A DNA stretch of 64,000 nt, taken from positions 62,001 through 126,000 of the forward strand of contig JAITMC010000019.1 of assembly GCA_031277615.1 (NCBI GenBank). Direction: 5' to 3'. The translations under genes and the position numbers were made by a program. The DNA is from Chryseobacterium sp. Its GTDB lineage: Bacteria > Bacteroidota > Bacteroidia > Flavobacteriales > Weeksellaceae. Within the stretch, counting starts at the first letter, position 1, and the number at the start of each line of letters is the position of its first letter. Positions 46,834 through 54,553 of this stretch are shown in pieces. Below the pieces are notes generated by a model. It was not told where the DNA came from, searched no databases, and was given only the letters and a program-made list of their open reading frames with translations.

Positions 46834-47829
46834 ATGGCAATTTTACAATTCATAAAACCCGATAAAGTAATTTTACTTAACTCTGATGAATTTAAAGGTC
46901 AATTTGAATTCAGACCTTTAGAACCAGGTTTCGGGCTTACAATCGGTAATGCTTTGAGAAGAGTGTTGCTTTCTTCTCTGGAAGGATACGCTATTTCATC
47001 TATCAAAATAGAAGGTGTAGAGCACGAATTTTCAACTATTCCAGGAGTAATCGAAGACGTTACCGAAATTATTCTTAACCTTAAGCAGGTAAGATTAAAA
47101 GCTGCAGCAGAAGGCCAGGCTAACGAGCAGGTTGTTGCTAAAGTTTCAGGTCAGACGATTATTACTGCTGGAGATTTAGGAAAATCGATGAACGGATTCG
47201 AGGTTTTAAACCCGGATTTGGTGATTTGTAACCTAAATACTGATGTAACTTTCGAAATTACTTTCAATATTGAAAAAGGTAGAGGATATGTTCCTTCAGA
47301 ACAGAATAAGTCAAACAATGCTCCTGTAGGAACTATTGCCATTGACTCTATTTTCACGCCGATCAAGAAAGTACAGTACAGCATTGAAAATTATCGTGTA
47401 GAGCAAAAAACAGACTACGAAAAACTTGTATTAGATATAGAAACTGACGGGTCTATCAGCCCTCAGAATGCTTTAACAGAAGCTTCCAAGATATTAATTT
47501 ATCACTTCATGCTGTTCTCTGATGAGAGAATCACCCTTGAAACGGAAGCCGTAAAAGCATCTATCCAGTACGATGAAGAAACTCTTCACACAAGACAACT
47601 TCTTAAGTCTAAATTAGCAGATATGGATCTTTCCGTAAGAGCCCTTAACTGTCTGAAAGCAGCTGAAGTAGAAACTCTTGGAGAACTGGTTTCTTACAGT
47701 AAGTCTGATTTGATGAAATTCAGAAATTTTGGTAAAAAATCTTTGACAGAACTAGAAGAATTAGTGCATTCAAAAGGTCTTAACTTCGGTTTCGACGTTG
47801 CAAAATATAAGTTAGACGCTGATAAATAA
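46834..47829 (+). CDS. rpoA: DNA-directed RNA polymerase alpha subunit
   Basis: It nucleates polymerase assembly through its N-terminal domain ([38 protein letters not shown]). It contacts upstream DNA and activators through its C-terminal domain ([39 protein letters not shown]). 331 aa, complete. Confidence 0.98.
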   Translation: MAILQFIKPDKVILLNSDEFKGQFEFRPLEPGFGLTIGNALRRVLLSSLEGYAISSIKIEGVEHEFSTIPGVIEDVTEIILNLKQVRLKAAAEGQANEQVVAKVSGQTIITAGDLGKSMNGFEVLNPDLVICNLNTDVTFEITFNIEKGRGYVPSEQNKSNNAPVGTIAIDSIFTPIKKVQYSIENYRVEQKTDYEKLVLDIETDGSISPQNALTEASKILIYHFMLFSDERITLETEAVKASIQYDEETLHTRQLLKSKLADMDLSVRALNCLKAAEVETLGELVSYSKSDLMKFRNFGKKSLTELEELVHSKGLNFGFDVAKYKLDADK

Positions 47830-47835
47830 TTAATA

Positions 47836-48357
47836 ATGAGACACGGTAAAAAATTCAATCACTTAGGAAGAACAGCTTCTCACAGAAGTGCTTTACTTTC
47901 TAATATGGCTTGTTCTCTAATTGAGCATAAAAGAATCAACACTACTGTAGCTAAAGCTAAAGCTTTAAGAGTATATGTTGAGCCTCTATTAACAAAAGCA
48001 AAAGAAGATACTACACACAACAGAAGAGTAGTATTCTCTTACCTTCAAAATAAATTTGCGGTTGCTGAATTATTCAGAACTGTAGCTCCGAAAATCGCTG
48101 AAAGAAACGGTGGTTATACAAGAATCATCAAGACAGGATTCAGACCAGGTGATGCTGCTGATACTGCTCTTATCGAATTAGTAGATTTCAACGAGCTTTA
48201 CAACCCGAATGCAGAGGAGAAAAAAGCTACAAGAAGAAGCAGAAGATCAACTGCTGCACCTAAAAAAGCTGAAGCTGTTGTAGCTGATGCTCCAGCAGTA
48301 GAAGAAAAAGTAGAAGAAGCTAAAGCTGATACTACTGAAGAAAAAACTGAAGAATAA
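47836..48357 (+). CDS. rplQ: 50S ribosomal protein L17 with long acidic C-terminal extension
   Basis: Large-subunit protein near the tunnel exit. [39 protein letters not shown] and the [20 protein letters not shown] region are conserved. At 173 aa it is ~50 residues longer than E. coli L17. The extra part is a Lys/Arg patch followed by an Ala/Glu-rich tail, an extension I know from other Bacteroidota. Last gene of the operon, closed by a strong terminator. Confidence 0.97.
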   Translation: MRHGKKFNHLGRTASHRSALLSNMACSLIEHKRINTTVAKAKALRVYVEPLLTKAKEDTTHNRRVVFSYLQNKFAVAELFRTVAPKIAERNGGYTRIIKTGFRPGDAADTALIELVDFNELYNPNAEEKKATRRSRRSTAAPKKAEAVVADAPAVEEKVEEAKADTTEEKTEE

Positions 48358-48379
48358 TATTCATTCAGATATCAATAGA

Positions 48380-48410
48380 AAACCATCCGGAATCCGGATG
48401 GTTTTTTTTT
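48380..48410 (+). terminator. Terminator of the S10-spc-alpha operon
   Basis: An 11-bp perfect stem, AAACCATCCGG (48380-48390) with CCGGATGGTTT (48394-48404), has a 3-nt loop and a long T-run to 48410. Confidence 0.93.
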
Positions 48411-48504
48411 ATGAGGTAAAGCTTAAACCTTATTGATCAGGATTCATTTCCGGATTCAAAATGAGTCGCATTCCGGGATTATAAGGTAAACCAAGCGTCC
48501 CGCT

Positions 48505-48528
48505 CTCCGAAGTCTCCTGACTTCGGAG
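48505..48528. repeat. Perfect 10-bp inverted repeat upstream of the amidase
   Basis: CTCCGAAGTC (48505-48514) and GACTTCGGAG (48519-48528) are separated by TCCT. There is no T-run. It may be a dispersed palindromic element or an RNA/operator hairpin. It lies ~22 nt upstream of the amidase promoter box. Confidence 0.55.
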
Positions 48529-48549
48529 CTATTATCCAATACCCCTAAA

Positions 48550-48586
48550 GTGTAATTGACCGGTACTTTAAAATAAAGGAAATTTG
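48550..48586 (+). promoter_or_regulatory. Amidase promoter with shared GTGTAATTGAC / GAAATTTG boxes
   Basis: GTGTAATTGAC (48550-48560) holds the TTG at 48556-48558; exactly 20 nt later comes GAAATTTG (48579-48586). AAAGTGTAATTGA (13 nt, 48547-48559) recurs unchanged at the same distance before the response-regulator gene at 51461. A variant precedes the pYEATS gene at 54554. Confidence 0.55.
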
Positions 48587-48605
48587 ATTTTCTAAAATAC
48601 CGATC

Positions 48606-49430
48606 ATGAAAGTTCTGAAAGACAAATTATCGAAAACCGTTTCAGGAGAGAGCATCAGCTTTACAGATACTCCGAACAAAGGAGGGAATATCGTTCCTGA
48701 ATATATCATTATCCATTTTACTGCCGGAAGAGGGCCAGACAGTTCCGTAAGCTGGTTTAAAGATCCGGCTGCCAAAGCTTCAGCCCACCTTGTCATAGAC
48801 AGGGAAGGAAAGATCACTCAAATGGTGGAATTTAACAAAAAAGCCTGGCATGCAGGAAAGTCCCGATGGGCAGACCGATCCGGCTTTAATGAATGTTCTA
48901 TTGGGATAGAATTGGATAATCCAGGAAGACTATCCAATGTAAACGACCGGTTTTATGCCTGGTTCGGAAAAGAATATCCAAAAGAATTTGTGGTGAGAGC
49001 GAAACATAAACATGAAGAAAATAGTTCTTACTGGCACAATTTTACAGAGAAACAGATTGATTCCTGTTTCCGGGTCTGCAAACTGTTGATGGAAACCTAT
49101 AATATTAAAGATATTCTGGGTCATGACGATATTGCTCCGTTTAGGAAGAATGATCCGGGACCTGCATTTCCCATGGAAAGCTTCAGAGCAAAATTATTGG
49201 GTAGAGAAGATGATACCGCAGATATTTATCAGGTGACGGGAGATCTTGTCAATATAAGAAAAGATGCCGGAACCGAATTCGATTCTATCATGAAACTTAA
49301 AAAAGGAACCCAGGTAGAATTTATCAAAAGTAAACTGGGCTGGTTCTATGTATATGTTTTACTGAAACCGGTAAACGGAGAAGAACCTGTGTATGGCTGG
49401 ATCAACAGTGATCTGCTGAAAAAAATCTAA
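48606..49430 (+). CDS. N-acetylmuramoyl-L-alanine amidase (AmpD-like) with C-terminal SH3 domain
   Basis: Cuts the amide bond between muramic acid and the peptide stem. The Amidase_2 zinc ligands are visible as His37 (EYIIIHFTAG), His173 (ILGHDDIAPF) and Asp183 (KNDPGP). A bacterial SH3 domain fills ~208-272 (GDLVNIRKDAGTEFDS, KLGWFYVYV) and probably binds cell-wall peptide. 274 aa. No signal peptide or membrane segment is present, so it is either cytoplasmic (muropeptide recycling) or released by lysis, as phage-type endolysins are. No phage genes lie nearby. Confidence 0.88.
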   Translation: MKVLKDKLSKTVSGESISFTDTPNKGGNIVPEYIIIHFTAGRGPDSSVSWFKDPAAKASAHLVIDREGKITQMVEFNKKAWHAGKSRWADRSGFNECSIGIELDNPGRLSNVNDRFYAWFGKEYPKEFVVRAKHKHEENSSYWHNFTEKQIDSCFRVCKLLMETYNIKDILGHDDIAPFRKNDPGPAFPMESFRAKLLGREDDTADIYQVTGDLVNIRKDAGTEFDSIMKLKKGTQVEFIKSKLGWFYVYVLLKPVNGEEPVYGWINSDLLKKI

Positions 49431-49450
49431 CCTGCATCAAACATAACAAA

Positions 49451-49487
49451 AAGTCCCCCAATGAAATTGAGGGGCTTTGCTGTTTTT
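49451..49487 (+). terminator. Terminator of the amidase gene
   Basis: AAGTCCCCCAAT (49451-49462) pairs with ATTGAGGGGCTT (49466-49477) with one G-T pair and one mismatch; a T-rich tail follows. Confidence 0.7.
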
Positions 49488-49490
49488 TAG

Positions 49491-49522
49491 ATCTTGGTTC
49501 TCTTTAGCTCAATCATATAATT
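49491..49522 (-). pseudogene. Remnant: duplicated 3' end of the lipoprotein gene at 50846-51280
   Basis: These 32 nt match 50850-50881 at 30 positions in the same orientation. On the minus strand they encode NYMIELKRTKI and a stop; the intact gene ends NNMIELKRTKI. The rest of this second copy is missing. The two copies bracket 1.3 kb that carries the GLPGLI gene and another gene fragment, so this stretch has been rearranged. Confidence 0.6.
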
Positions 49523-49758
49523 AATCGTGCCGCCCAGTAGCTAAACTATTGAAAAATGCGCCAGATTAAAGATTATTTTTTGATAAATAATCTTTAAAAA
49601 TTAAATTAACAAAATACGTATGGCTTATATTTTTATCTTTTTTGTTTTTAATTCTGTATTTGTAGATTCTCTTTTATGATTTATATATTTTTATTTGCTT
49701 TTATTTTGATGTTGGACTAAATTTAAAATGTTAGAATAACACTACTTTAATTTATTAA

Positions 49759-49929
49759 CCAACAACGCTCGCTAGCGCTTTTCCATTTAGAAGTTCTTGT
49801 AATATAGTTTTTCAAATTGATAATAATTGGGCTTCAAATGTTACTCCATCACATTTAGAAACAGCGTTAAAAGACCTTAATGCTAAAGCTTGTGGAGTAT
49901 ATCCGGATAAAATTATAATTTACCGATAA
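49759..49929 (+). pseudogene. Protein-coding fragment without a start (gene remnant)
   Basis: A frame opens after a stop at 49756 and closes at TAA 49927-49929. Its last ~45 residues read like real protein (VFQIDNNWASNVTPSHLETA, then LKDLNAKACGVYPDKIIIYR), with no ATG, GTG or TTG start in a sensible place. It looks like the C-terminus of a gene lost by deletion; I do not recognise the family. The other parts of the 536-nt gap are the amidase terminator, the 32-nt remnant and AT-rich sequence. Confidence 0.4.
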
Positions 49930-49993
49930 TAAAAACATTCCTGAAAAATAAATTTATTTTGCTGTTTTGGAATTCAATCATTTTTTACATTGT

Positions 49994-50803
49994 ATGAAAA
50001 AAAGAATATTACTATCATTATTTACTCTTTTTATTCTGTATGTAAAAGCTCAGAAAAGCTTTTCTTCTGAATATGAAGCAGGATATACATTGGATTATAA
50101 AATGATGAATATTCCTAATGCAAAGAGTGCACGAACTACTTTTATTTTAATGATTAATAATAAAGAATCTTATTTTAAAAGTACAAATGTATATGTAGGA
50201 GATTCCTTGAAGTATTATAAAAAATTAAAGGAAACAGGAGATACTTTTACCGATTATAAAACTTTTTCTGACTATATGAGTGAATATCCGGAAAATATAG
50301 GAACCACTGCCGGAAAAATATATGTAACAACACCTGTTACTACAGCAAATGTTTCGTATGAAGAACCCAATAATATAGAATGGAAATTGATCAACGAATT
50401 TAAGACCTTTGGAAACGATAAGTGTCAGAAAGCGGTGGCCACTAAATATGGAAGAAAGTGGATTGCTTTTTTTAATCCAAACATCCCGTTAAGTTTTGGC
50501 CCCTATAAGTTCAACAGGCTTCCAGGTCTTATCGTAGAACTGTATGATGAAAAAAAAGACTTTCATTACAAGCTCTACTTATTCAAAAAACGTAAATATG
50601 TCTGTAAGTTTGCCAATTCATATAAGAATGTAAGACCTTCAAAAAAAGAGAAAGTATATCAGTGGAGAAAAGATGCAATTTTAACAACTGACTATTCAGA
50701 AATGTTGGATAAATCAACAGATCCGGAAACCATACGGCAGCTCAATCAAAAATCAAGAAAAATGTATGATCAGTATAACCCTATTGAGTTGAGTCCAAAT
50801 TAA
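49994..50803 (+). CDS. GLPGLI family secreted protein (second copy, diverged)
   Basis: A 269-aa exported protein with a signal peptide (MKKRILLSLFTLFILYVKAQ); I use ATG 49994 because the longer frame from 49967 would put nine extra residues before it. The family motif appears as YKFNRLPGLIVELYDEKKDF. The C-terminus DQYNPIELSPN matches the ENNPIEIDK ending of the homologue at 17702-18529, so the two are true paralogues. Its DNA is more AT-rich than its neighbours and it is surrounded by gene remnants, suggesting a recently acquired or moved gene. Confidence 0.83.
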   Translation: MKKRILLSLFTLFILYVKAQKSFSSEYEAGYTLDYKMMNIPNAKSARTTFILMINNKESYFKSTNVYVGDSLKYYKKLKETGDTFTDYKTFSDYMSEYPENIGTTAGKIYVTTPVTTANVSYEEPNNIEWKLINEFKTFGNDKCQKAVATKYGRKWIAFFNPNIPLSFGPYKFNRLPGLIVELYDEKKDFHYKLYLFKKRKYVCKFANSYKNVRPSKKEKVYQWRKDAILTTDYSEMLDKSTDPETIRQLNQKSRKMYDQYNPIELSPN

Positions 50804-50806
50804 AAA

Positions 50807-50843
50807 ATCCGTTTCACAAACTGTGAAACGGATCTGTTTTTTT
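50807..50843. terminator. Shared terminator for the converging GLPGLI and lipoprotein genes
   Basis: A 12-bp perfect stem, ATCCGTTTCACA (50807-50818) with TGTGAAACGGAT (50822-50833), has a 3-nt loop, a T-run on the right and an A-run on the left. It therefore works on both strands. Confidence 0.88.
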
Positions 50844-50845
50844 GC

Positions 50846-51280
50846 CTATATCTTGGTTCTCTTCAGCTCAATCATATTATTGCCCTGCTCAAGGTAAAGG
50901 CTGTCGCCTTTTACTCTGGCAATCATATCATCTTTTTTATAAACGGTTTCACCATCCTTGGTTTCTGCTTTCGGAAGCGTGAATGTTTTTTTATTGCTGG
51001 TAATCGCTATCGTATTTTCTTTCGGATCATTTTTGAAAACCACTTTTACAAGAGCTCCGTCTGTTGCTTTATAGACAAAATCTGTTTTTTCCGTTTTCTG
51101 ACCGTTTATTTCAGTCGTTGACGAACTTTGAGTAACGGAGTCAATTTTTCCATTGTCATCAGTGATTACCGTTTCAGAGCTGTCGCTTTTGATGATACTT
51201 TTGTTTCCGCTTTCACTTTTTTTGCAGCTTACCAATGATAAGGCAACTGCTGAAACTGCTATTAAAAGCCCTTTTTTCAT
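50846..51280 (-). CDS. Lipoprotein, possibly related to MliC-type lysozyme inhibitors
   Basis: The lipobox LVSC at residues 16-19 (ALSLVSCKKSES) predicts lipidation of Cys19. A Ser/Thr-rich spacer follows, then a ~75-residue beta domain: DFVYKATDGALVKVVFKN, ITSNKKTFTLPKAE, MIARVKGDSLYLEQG. The pattern 'Y.A.DG..V.V.F ... GDSL.L' resembles MliC/C-type lysozyme inhibitors, but the family's cysteine pair is absent, so the assignment is tentative. 144 aa. A periplasmic or surface role beside an amidase gene would make sense. It diverges from the signalling operon across a 180-nt gap that holds a 20-bp dyad. Confidence 0.6.
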   Translation of the reverse strand: MKKGLLIAVSAVALSLVSCKKSESGNKSIIKSDSSETVITDDNGKIDSVTQSSSTTEINGQKTEKTDFVYKATDGALVKVVFKNDPKENTIAITSNKKTFTLPKAETKDGETVYKKDDMIARVKGDSLYLEQGNNMIELKRTKI

Positions 51281-51393
51281 GTTATTTAATTTTTTAATGG
51301 GTTGAATGTGAATTGTTTTGCAATCGTAATTAAAAATTGATTAAATTTAATAGAAACAAAAAACAAACCAACAACCATGAATTCAAGCTATAA

Positions 51394-51442
51394 AATTACA
51401 CAAAAGTGTAATTGATTCCGCTCTGTTTTCTGCTGAAATTTG
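51394..51442 (+). promoter_or_regulatory. Promoter and dyad of the signalling operon
   Basis: A perfect dyad, AATTACAC (51394-51401) with GTGTAATT (51406-51413), has a 4-nt loop. Its right arm is the start of GTGTAATTGAT (51406-51416); the TTG at 51412-51414 is followed after exactly 20 nt by GAAATTTG (51435-51442). The dyad would place a regulator on the -33 box. The operon's own NarL-type regulator is an obvious candidate. Confidence 0.6.
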
Positions 51443-51460
51443 TCTTAAAACAAAACAACA

Positions 51461-52093
51461 ATGAGCATTTCCATAGCCATAGTAGAAGACGAAAAAAACT
51501 ACAACAATGCGTTGAAGAAGATCATCAATTACCAGGATGACATGAAAGTGACTGCCCAGTTTTTTGATGGGAACGAAGCGCTTAAAAATCTTTCCGATAT
51601 TTCTCCGGATGTCGTGATGATGGATATCCAGCTTCAGGATATGCTCGGGATTGAAATTATTGAAAAGCTTAAAAAAGAGATGCCCAATACGCATTTCATC
51701 ATGTGTACCAGCTTTGAAGATGATGAAAAAATCTTCAATTCCCTGAAAGCAGGAGCGATGGGCTACCTGATCAAAGGGGAAAGTATGGATAAGATTCTTT
51801 CTTCCATCCGGGATGTCTATAACGGAGGGGCTCCCATGAGCTTTTCTATTGCCAGAAGAGTATTAAGCCATTTTGAAAAAAAACTCCCCGAAATTAAAGG
51901 TTTCGATGAACTGACTGAAAGGGAAAAAGAAATCCTTGAGCTGCTCTCACAAGGACTGCTCTATAAAGAAATTGCAGACAAAACCTGCATCAGCACCGAT
52001 ACCGTAAAAAAACACGTAGGAAACATCTACCGGAAGCTGCATGTCAGTAACAAGGTAGAAGCCATCAATAAACTTAACCAATTTAAAAACTAA
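51461..52093 (+). CDS. Response regulator, NarL/LuxR type
   Basis: A 210-aa DNA-binding regulator. The receiver domain has the acidic pocket (VEDEKN), phospho-acceptor Asp55 (VVMMDIQLQ) and the late Lys (GYLIKGES). A LuxR-type helix-turn-helix follows at ~145-205 (LTEREKEILELLSQGL, CISTDTVKKHVGNIYRKLHV). It is the first gene of a tight operon that ends with a HisKA_3-type kinase, which is very likely its partner. The next start is 6 nt after its stop. Confidence 0.93.
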   Translation: MSISIAIVEDEKNYNNALKKIINYQDDMKVTAQFFDGNEALKNLSDISPDVVMMDIQLQDMLGIEIIEKLKKEMPNTHFIMCTSFEDDEKIFNSLKAGAMGYLIKGESMDKILSSIRDVYNGGAPMSFSIARRVLSHFEKKLPEIKGFDELTEREKEILELLSQGLLYKEIADKTCISTDTVKKHVGNIYRKLHVSNKVEAINKLNQFKN

Positions 52094-52099
52094 GAGATT

Positions 52100-52948
52100 A
52101 TGGGAACATTAGAATTAAAAGACCCTGACTATGGGATTGAAGCTGTTGGAAACAAACTTGCAGGTTTAGTGAAAAAAAATAATATTATTGAACTTCACGC
52201 ATTGATTGCAGACCATGTTGACTATGATGTAGCCGTTATGTTTACTTATCAGGCCAAGGAAGGTATTTTGCAAAGATTGGGGGCTGCAAGTAAAAGTGAT
52301 AGATTGTATTTAAACAGCTATTGGGTTAAAAGAAAAACATTCTCCGATCTGTATGATAAATTTAATACAGAAGGGATAGGAGTTAAATTTAATTTTGTTT
52401 TTTTTGATCAGAAAGATTATATTAAATATACGGGAAATGTAGCATCGTCAACGAGCTCAAACAACTTGTTATATTTCGTTGCAACCCCAATTGATCATAA
52501 TAAAAATCCACTAAAAGAACATTTTCTAATTTTTAATCTTAGCCATCCATTCGATATTGGTAAAGATGTCATGGATGACAGTATTTTTAATAGTTTTATC
52601 AATAACTATAGCACAAATCCCATTTATGCTGACATGTCAAGCTATTGCTCTCCCAATAAAGCGACAATAGAAATTTATTATACTTGGAAAGATATAAAAG
52701 GAATAATAGATGAAGTGAATGGAATGAAACAACATTATGATGAACTTAAATTTATTCTTGGTGAGATTATAGATTTTGATATCATTCTGGAACATTTTAA
52801 AGATAATCCTGACTATGATTTTGAGAGGGATAAATATGAGAAAGCATATGCTGAACATAAAAAGAAACTGACAATACTCGGAAAATTTCAGCCAGAAGAA
52901 CCAGATGGAAAAGAGGGGTATTTTGACATGGGCTCGCTCTATCCCTAA
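52100..52948 (+). CDS. Unknown 282-aa soluble protein within a two-component operon
   Basis: I do not recognise this protein. It has no signal peptide or membrane segment. The first two thirds alternate strands and helices (YDVAVMFTYQAKEGI, FNFVFFDQKDYIKYTG, NLLYFVATPIDHNKN, EHFLIFNLSHPF), which suggests an alpha/beta sensor or enzyme fold. The last third is helical and charged and ends in EGYFDMGSLYP. Its place between regulator and 7-TM genes, 6 and 3 nt away, says it works in the same pathway. It could be a cytoplasmic sensor, an effector or an adaptor for the kinase. Its codons are more AT-rich than those of the flanking regulator and kinase. Confidence 0.8.
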   Translation: MGTLELKDPDYGIEAVGNKLAGLVKKNNIIELHALIADHVDYDVAVMFTYQAKEGILQRLGAASKSDRLYLNSYWVKRKTFSDLYDKFNTEGIGVKFNFVFFDQKDYIKYTGNVASSTSSNNLLYFVATPIDHNKNPLKEHFLIFNLSHPFDIGKDVMDDSIFNSFINNYSTNPIYADMSSYCSPNKATIEIYYTWKDIKGIIDEVNGMKQHYDELKFILGEIIDFDIILEHFKDNPDYDFERDKYEKAYAEHKKKLTILGKFQPEEPDGKEGYFDMGSLYP

Positions 52949-52951
52949 AAA

Positions 52952-53599
52952 ATGATCATTCAGATTATATACCTTACAGTTCTGTTTATAGATACTGTGA
53001 AATCTTTAGTTTTAGCTGGGAAAAAAGGACTTTCCAGCCAAAACTATTTTATGGTTTATCTACTGGTTTCATTATGCCTGGAACTTTATGGACATTATAA
53101 AGTATATGTGGGAGAGTTTAATTTTGCTTACTTATTTAATTACTACAGTATTTTTCTTATTGTATTCTTCTACAGATATTATGTGATGATTTTCCCGAAA
53201 AAATTTGAAAAAATTTCTTTAGCGGTTTTGATGGTGATGCTTGGTTACATAGGGCTATTCACCAAATTTTATGGTAGTGATTATGAAAATCAACTCGGAA
53301 TATTGGTCTGTTTTTATTTCATTATCAATGCTTTGATGTGGTTTTATATGAGACTGAAAAATTTAGATGAAAAAAGAATTACCAATGACCCACATTTTTG
53401 GGTTTCGTGTGGCCTTATTTTTTGGAGTATTTTCTTCATCTTCAGATCTGTTCCCATGTTTTTTCTTAAAGATAATGATCCTGAATTTCTTAATGTATTA
53501 AGGATGATTCAGTATTGTGCCAATATTATCATGTATGGAAGCTTTTATATAGCCTTAAAAAAGTTTGAACAGTATAATAAAGGAAAAATAAGAATATGA
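52952..53599 (+). CDS. Seven-TM membrane protein, probable detached sensor unit
   Basis: A 215-aa protein with seven hydrophobic helices (about 2-22, 31-53, 59-81, 87-107, 113-132, 147-171 and 181-205) and short loops, no signal peptide and a basic C-terminal end (KKFEQYNKGKIRI). 7TM sensor modules are often fused to histidine kinases. Here the module is a separate gene whose stop overlaps the kinase start by 4 nt (ATGA at 53596-53599), so it is probably the ligand- or membrane-sensing partner of that kinase. I cannot name the family. Confidence 0.82.
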   Translation: MIIQIIYLTVLFIDTVKSLVLAGKKGLSSQNYFMVYLLVSLCLELYGHYKVYVGEFNFAYLFNYYSIFLIVFFYRYYVMIFPKKFEKISLAVLMVMLGYIGLFTKFYGSDYENQLGILVCFYFIINALMWFYMRLKNLDEKRITNDPHFWVSCGLIFWSIFFIFRSVPMFFLKDNDPEFLNVLRMIQYCANIIMYGSFYIALKKFEQYNKGKIRI

Positions 53600-54384
53600 A
53601 ACAGTTACCTGATACCATTAAATTAGTATTCCTTTCGGCACTACTCATCGTAATCGTATTTGTTGCTTTCATCATTTTTGTTGTTTTAATGTACAACCGA
53701 AAACAACTTTTATACCTCAAAGAGAAACAGCTTCAGCAGGCCGAATACGAAAACCGGCTTCTCCAGAAAGAACTGGAAAAACAAAAATCCATTGAGAAAG
53801 AAAGAGAGCGGATTTCCCATGATATGCATGATGATCTGGGAGCGGGAATATCAGCATTGAAGCTCCAGGCAGAATTCCTGAAACAGAAGGCAGATGATGA
53901 AGATCTGCAGAACGATATCAATGAACTGCTGAAAACCTCTGAAGAAATGAATCTTTCCATGCGGGAAATGTTATGGAGTTTAAACTCAGGGAACGATACC
54001 CTGGGAAGCTTTATAGAGTATGCCGTGCAATATGCGGGTAATTTCCTGAAACGAACCAAAATCAGATTGGTAACAGAAAATATAGATCTGGTCTCCGATA
54101 CACCCATTTCTACGGAAATGAGGCGGAATCTGTTTCTCTGCCTGAAAGAAGCAGTCAATAATGCCTATAAACACAGTGAAGGTGACACACTAAAACTCTC
54201 TTTTTCTCAGGAAGGGAATCTGTTTTTAATGAATATACAGGATAACGGCAAAGGAATTCCTTATGAACATTCTGAAGGAAACGGGCTCAGAAATATGAAA
54301 CGCAGAATGCAGGAGCAGGAAGGAGAATGCGAGGTTATAACCTCTGAATCCGGAACTCATCTGCTTTTCAAAATAGAAATATAA
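53596..54384 (+). CDS. Sensor histidine kinase, HisKA_3 type (single TM)
   Basis: A 262-aa kinase with one N-terminal membrane helix (~8-32) and almost no extracellular part, then a coiled coil (KQLQQAEYENRLLQKELEKQ), which favours sensing through a partner. The H-box SHDMHDDLGAGIS carries His78; the catalytic domain has the N-box LKEAVNNAYKHSEG, DNGKGIPYEHSEG and GNGLRNMKRRM. This class phosphorylates NarL/LuxR-type regulators, as encoded by the first gene. It ends the operon and a terminator follows 22 nt later. Confidence 0.92.
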   Translation: MKQLPDTIKLVFLSALLIVIVFVAFIIFVVLMYNRKQLLYLKEKQLQQAEYENRLLQKELEKQKSIEKERERISHDMHDDLGAGISALKLQAEFLKQKADDEDLQNDINELLKTSEEMNLSMREMLWSLNSGNDTLGSFIEYAVQYAGNFLKRTKIRLVTENIDLVSDTPISTEMRRNLFLCLKEAVNNAYKHSEGDTLKLSFSQEGNLFLMNIQDNGKGIPYEHSEGNGLRNMKRRMQEQEGECEVITSESGTHLLFKIEI

Positions 54385-54405
54385 TCATTTTAAATCCAAA
54401 ATAGC

Positions 54406-54437
54406 AGCATCATTTCATGGAAGTGATGCTTTTTTTT
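54406..54437 (+). terminator. Terminator of the signalling operon
   Basis: AGCATCATTTC (54406-54416) pairs with GAAGTGATGCT (54420-54430), one G-T pair, 3-nt loop, followed by seven T. Confidence 0.85.
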
Positions 54438-54458
54438 GTTTTTCAGAATCACCCATTC

Positions 54459-54495
54459 GGGTACTTGACAAGGCTCTTTTTTAAATGGAAATTTG
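54459..54495 (+). promoter_or_regulatory. pYEATS-gene promoter with the shared boxes
   Basis: GGGTACTTGAC (54459-54469) matches 9 of 11 positions of the amidase box; the TTG at 54465-54467 lies exactly 20 nt before GAAATTTG (54488-54495). A 4-bp dyad, ACCC (54451-54454) with GGGT (54459-54462), with a 4-nt loop overlaps the box, like the longer dyad before the signalling operon. Confidence 0.5.
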
Positions 54496-54553
54496 AGTAA
54501 TCAAAAACCAAAGCATGGAAACTCCCTGCCAAAATTAACTTAAAAACATAGCC

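Noticed and set aside
49523-49565. GC-richer island (GTGCCGCCCAGTAGC...) as a tRNA fragment or attachment site
   Set aside because: It cannot be folded into tRNA arms and I find no matching second copy in the window.
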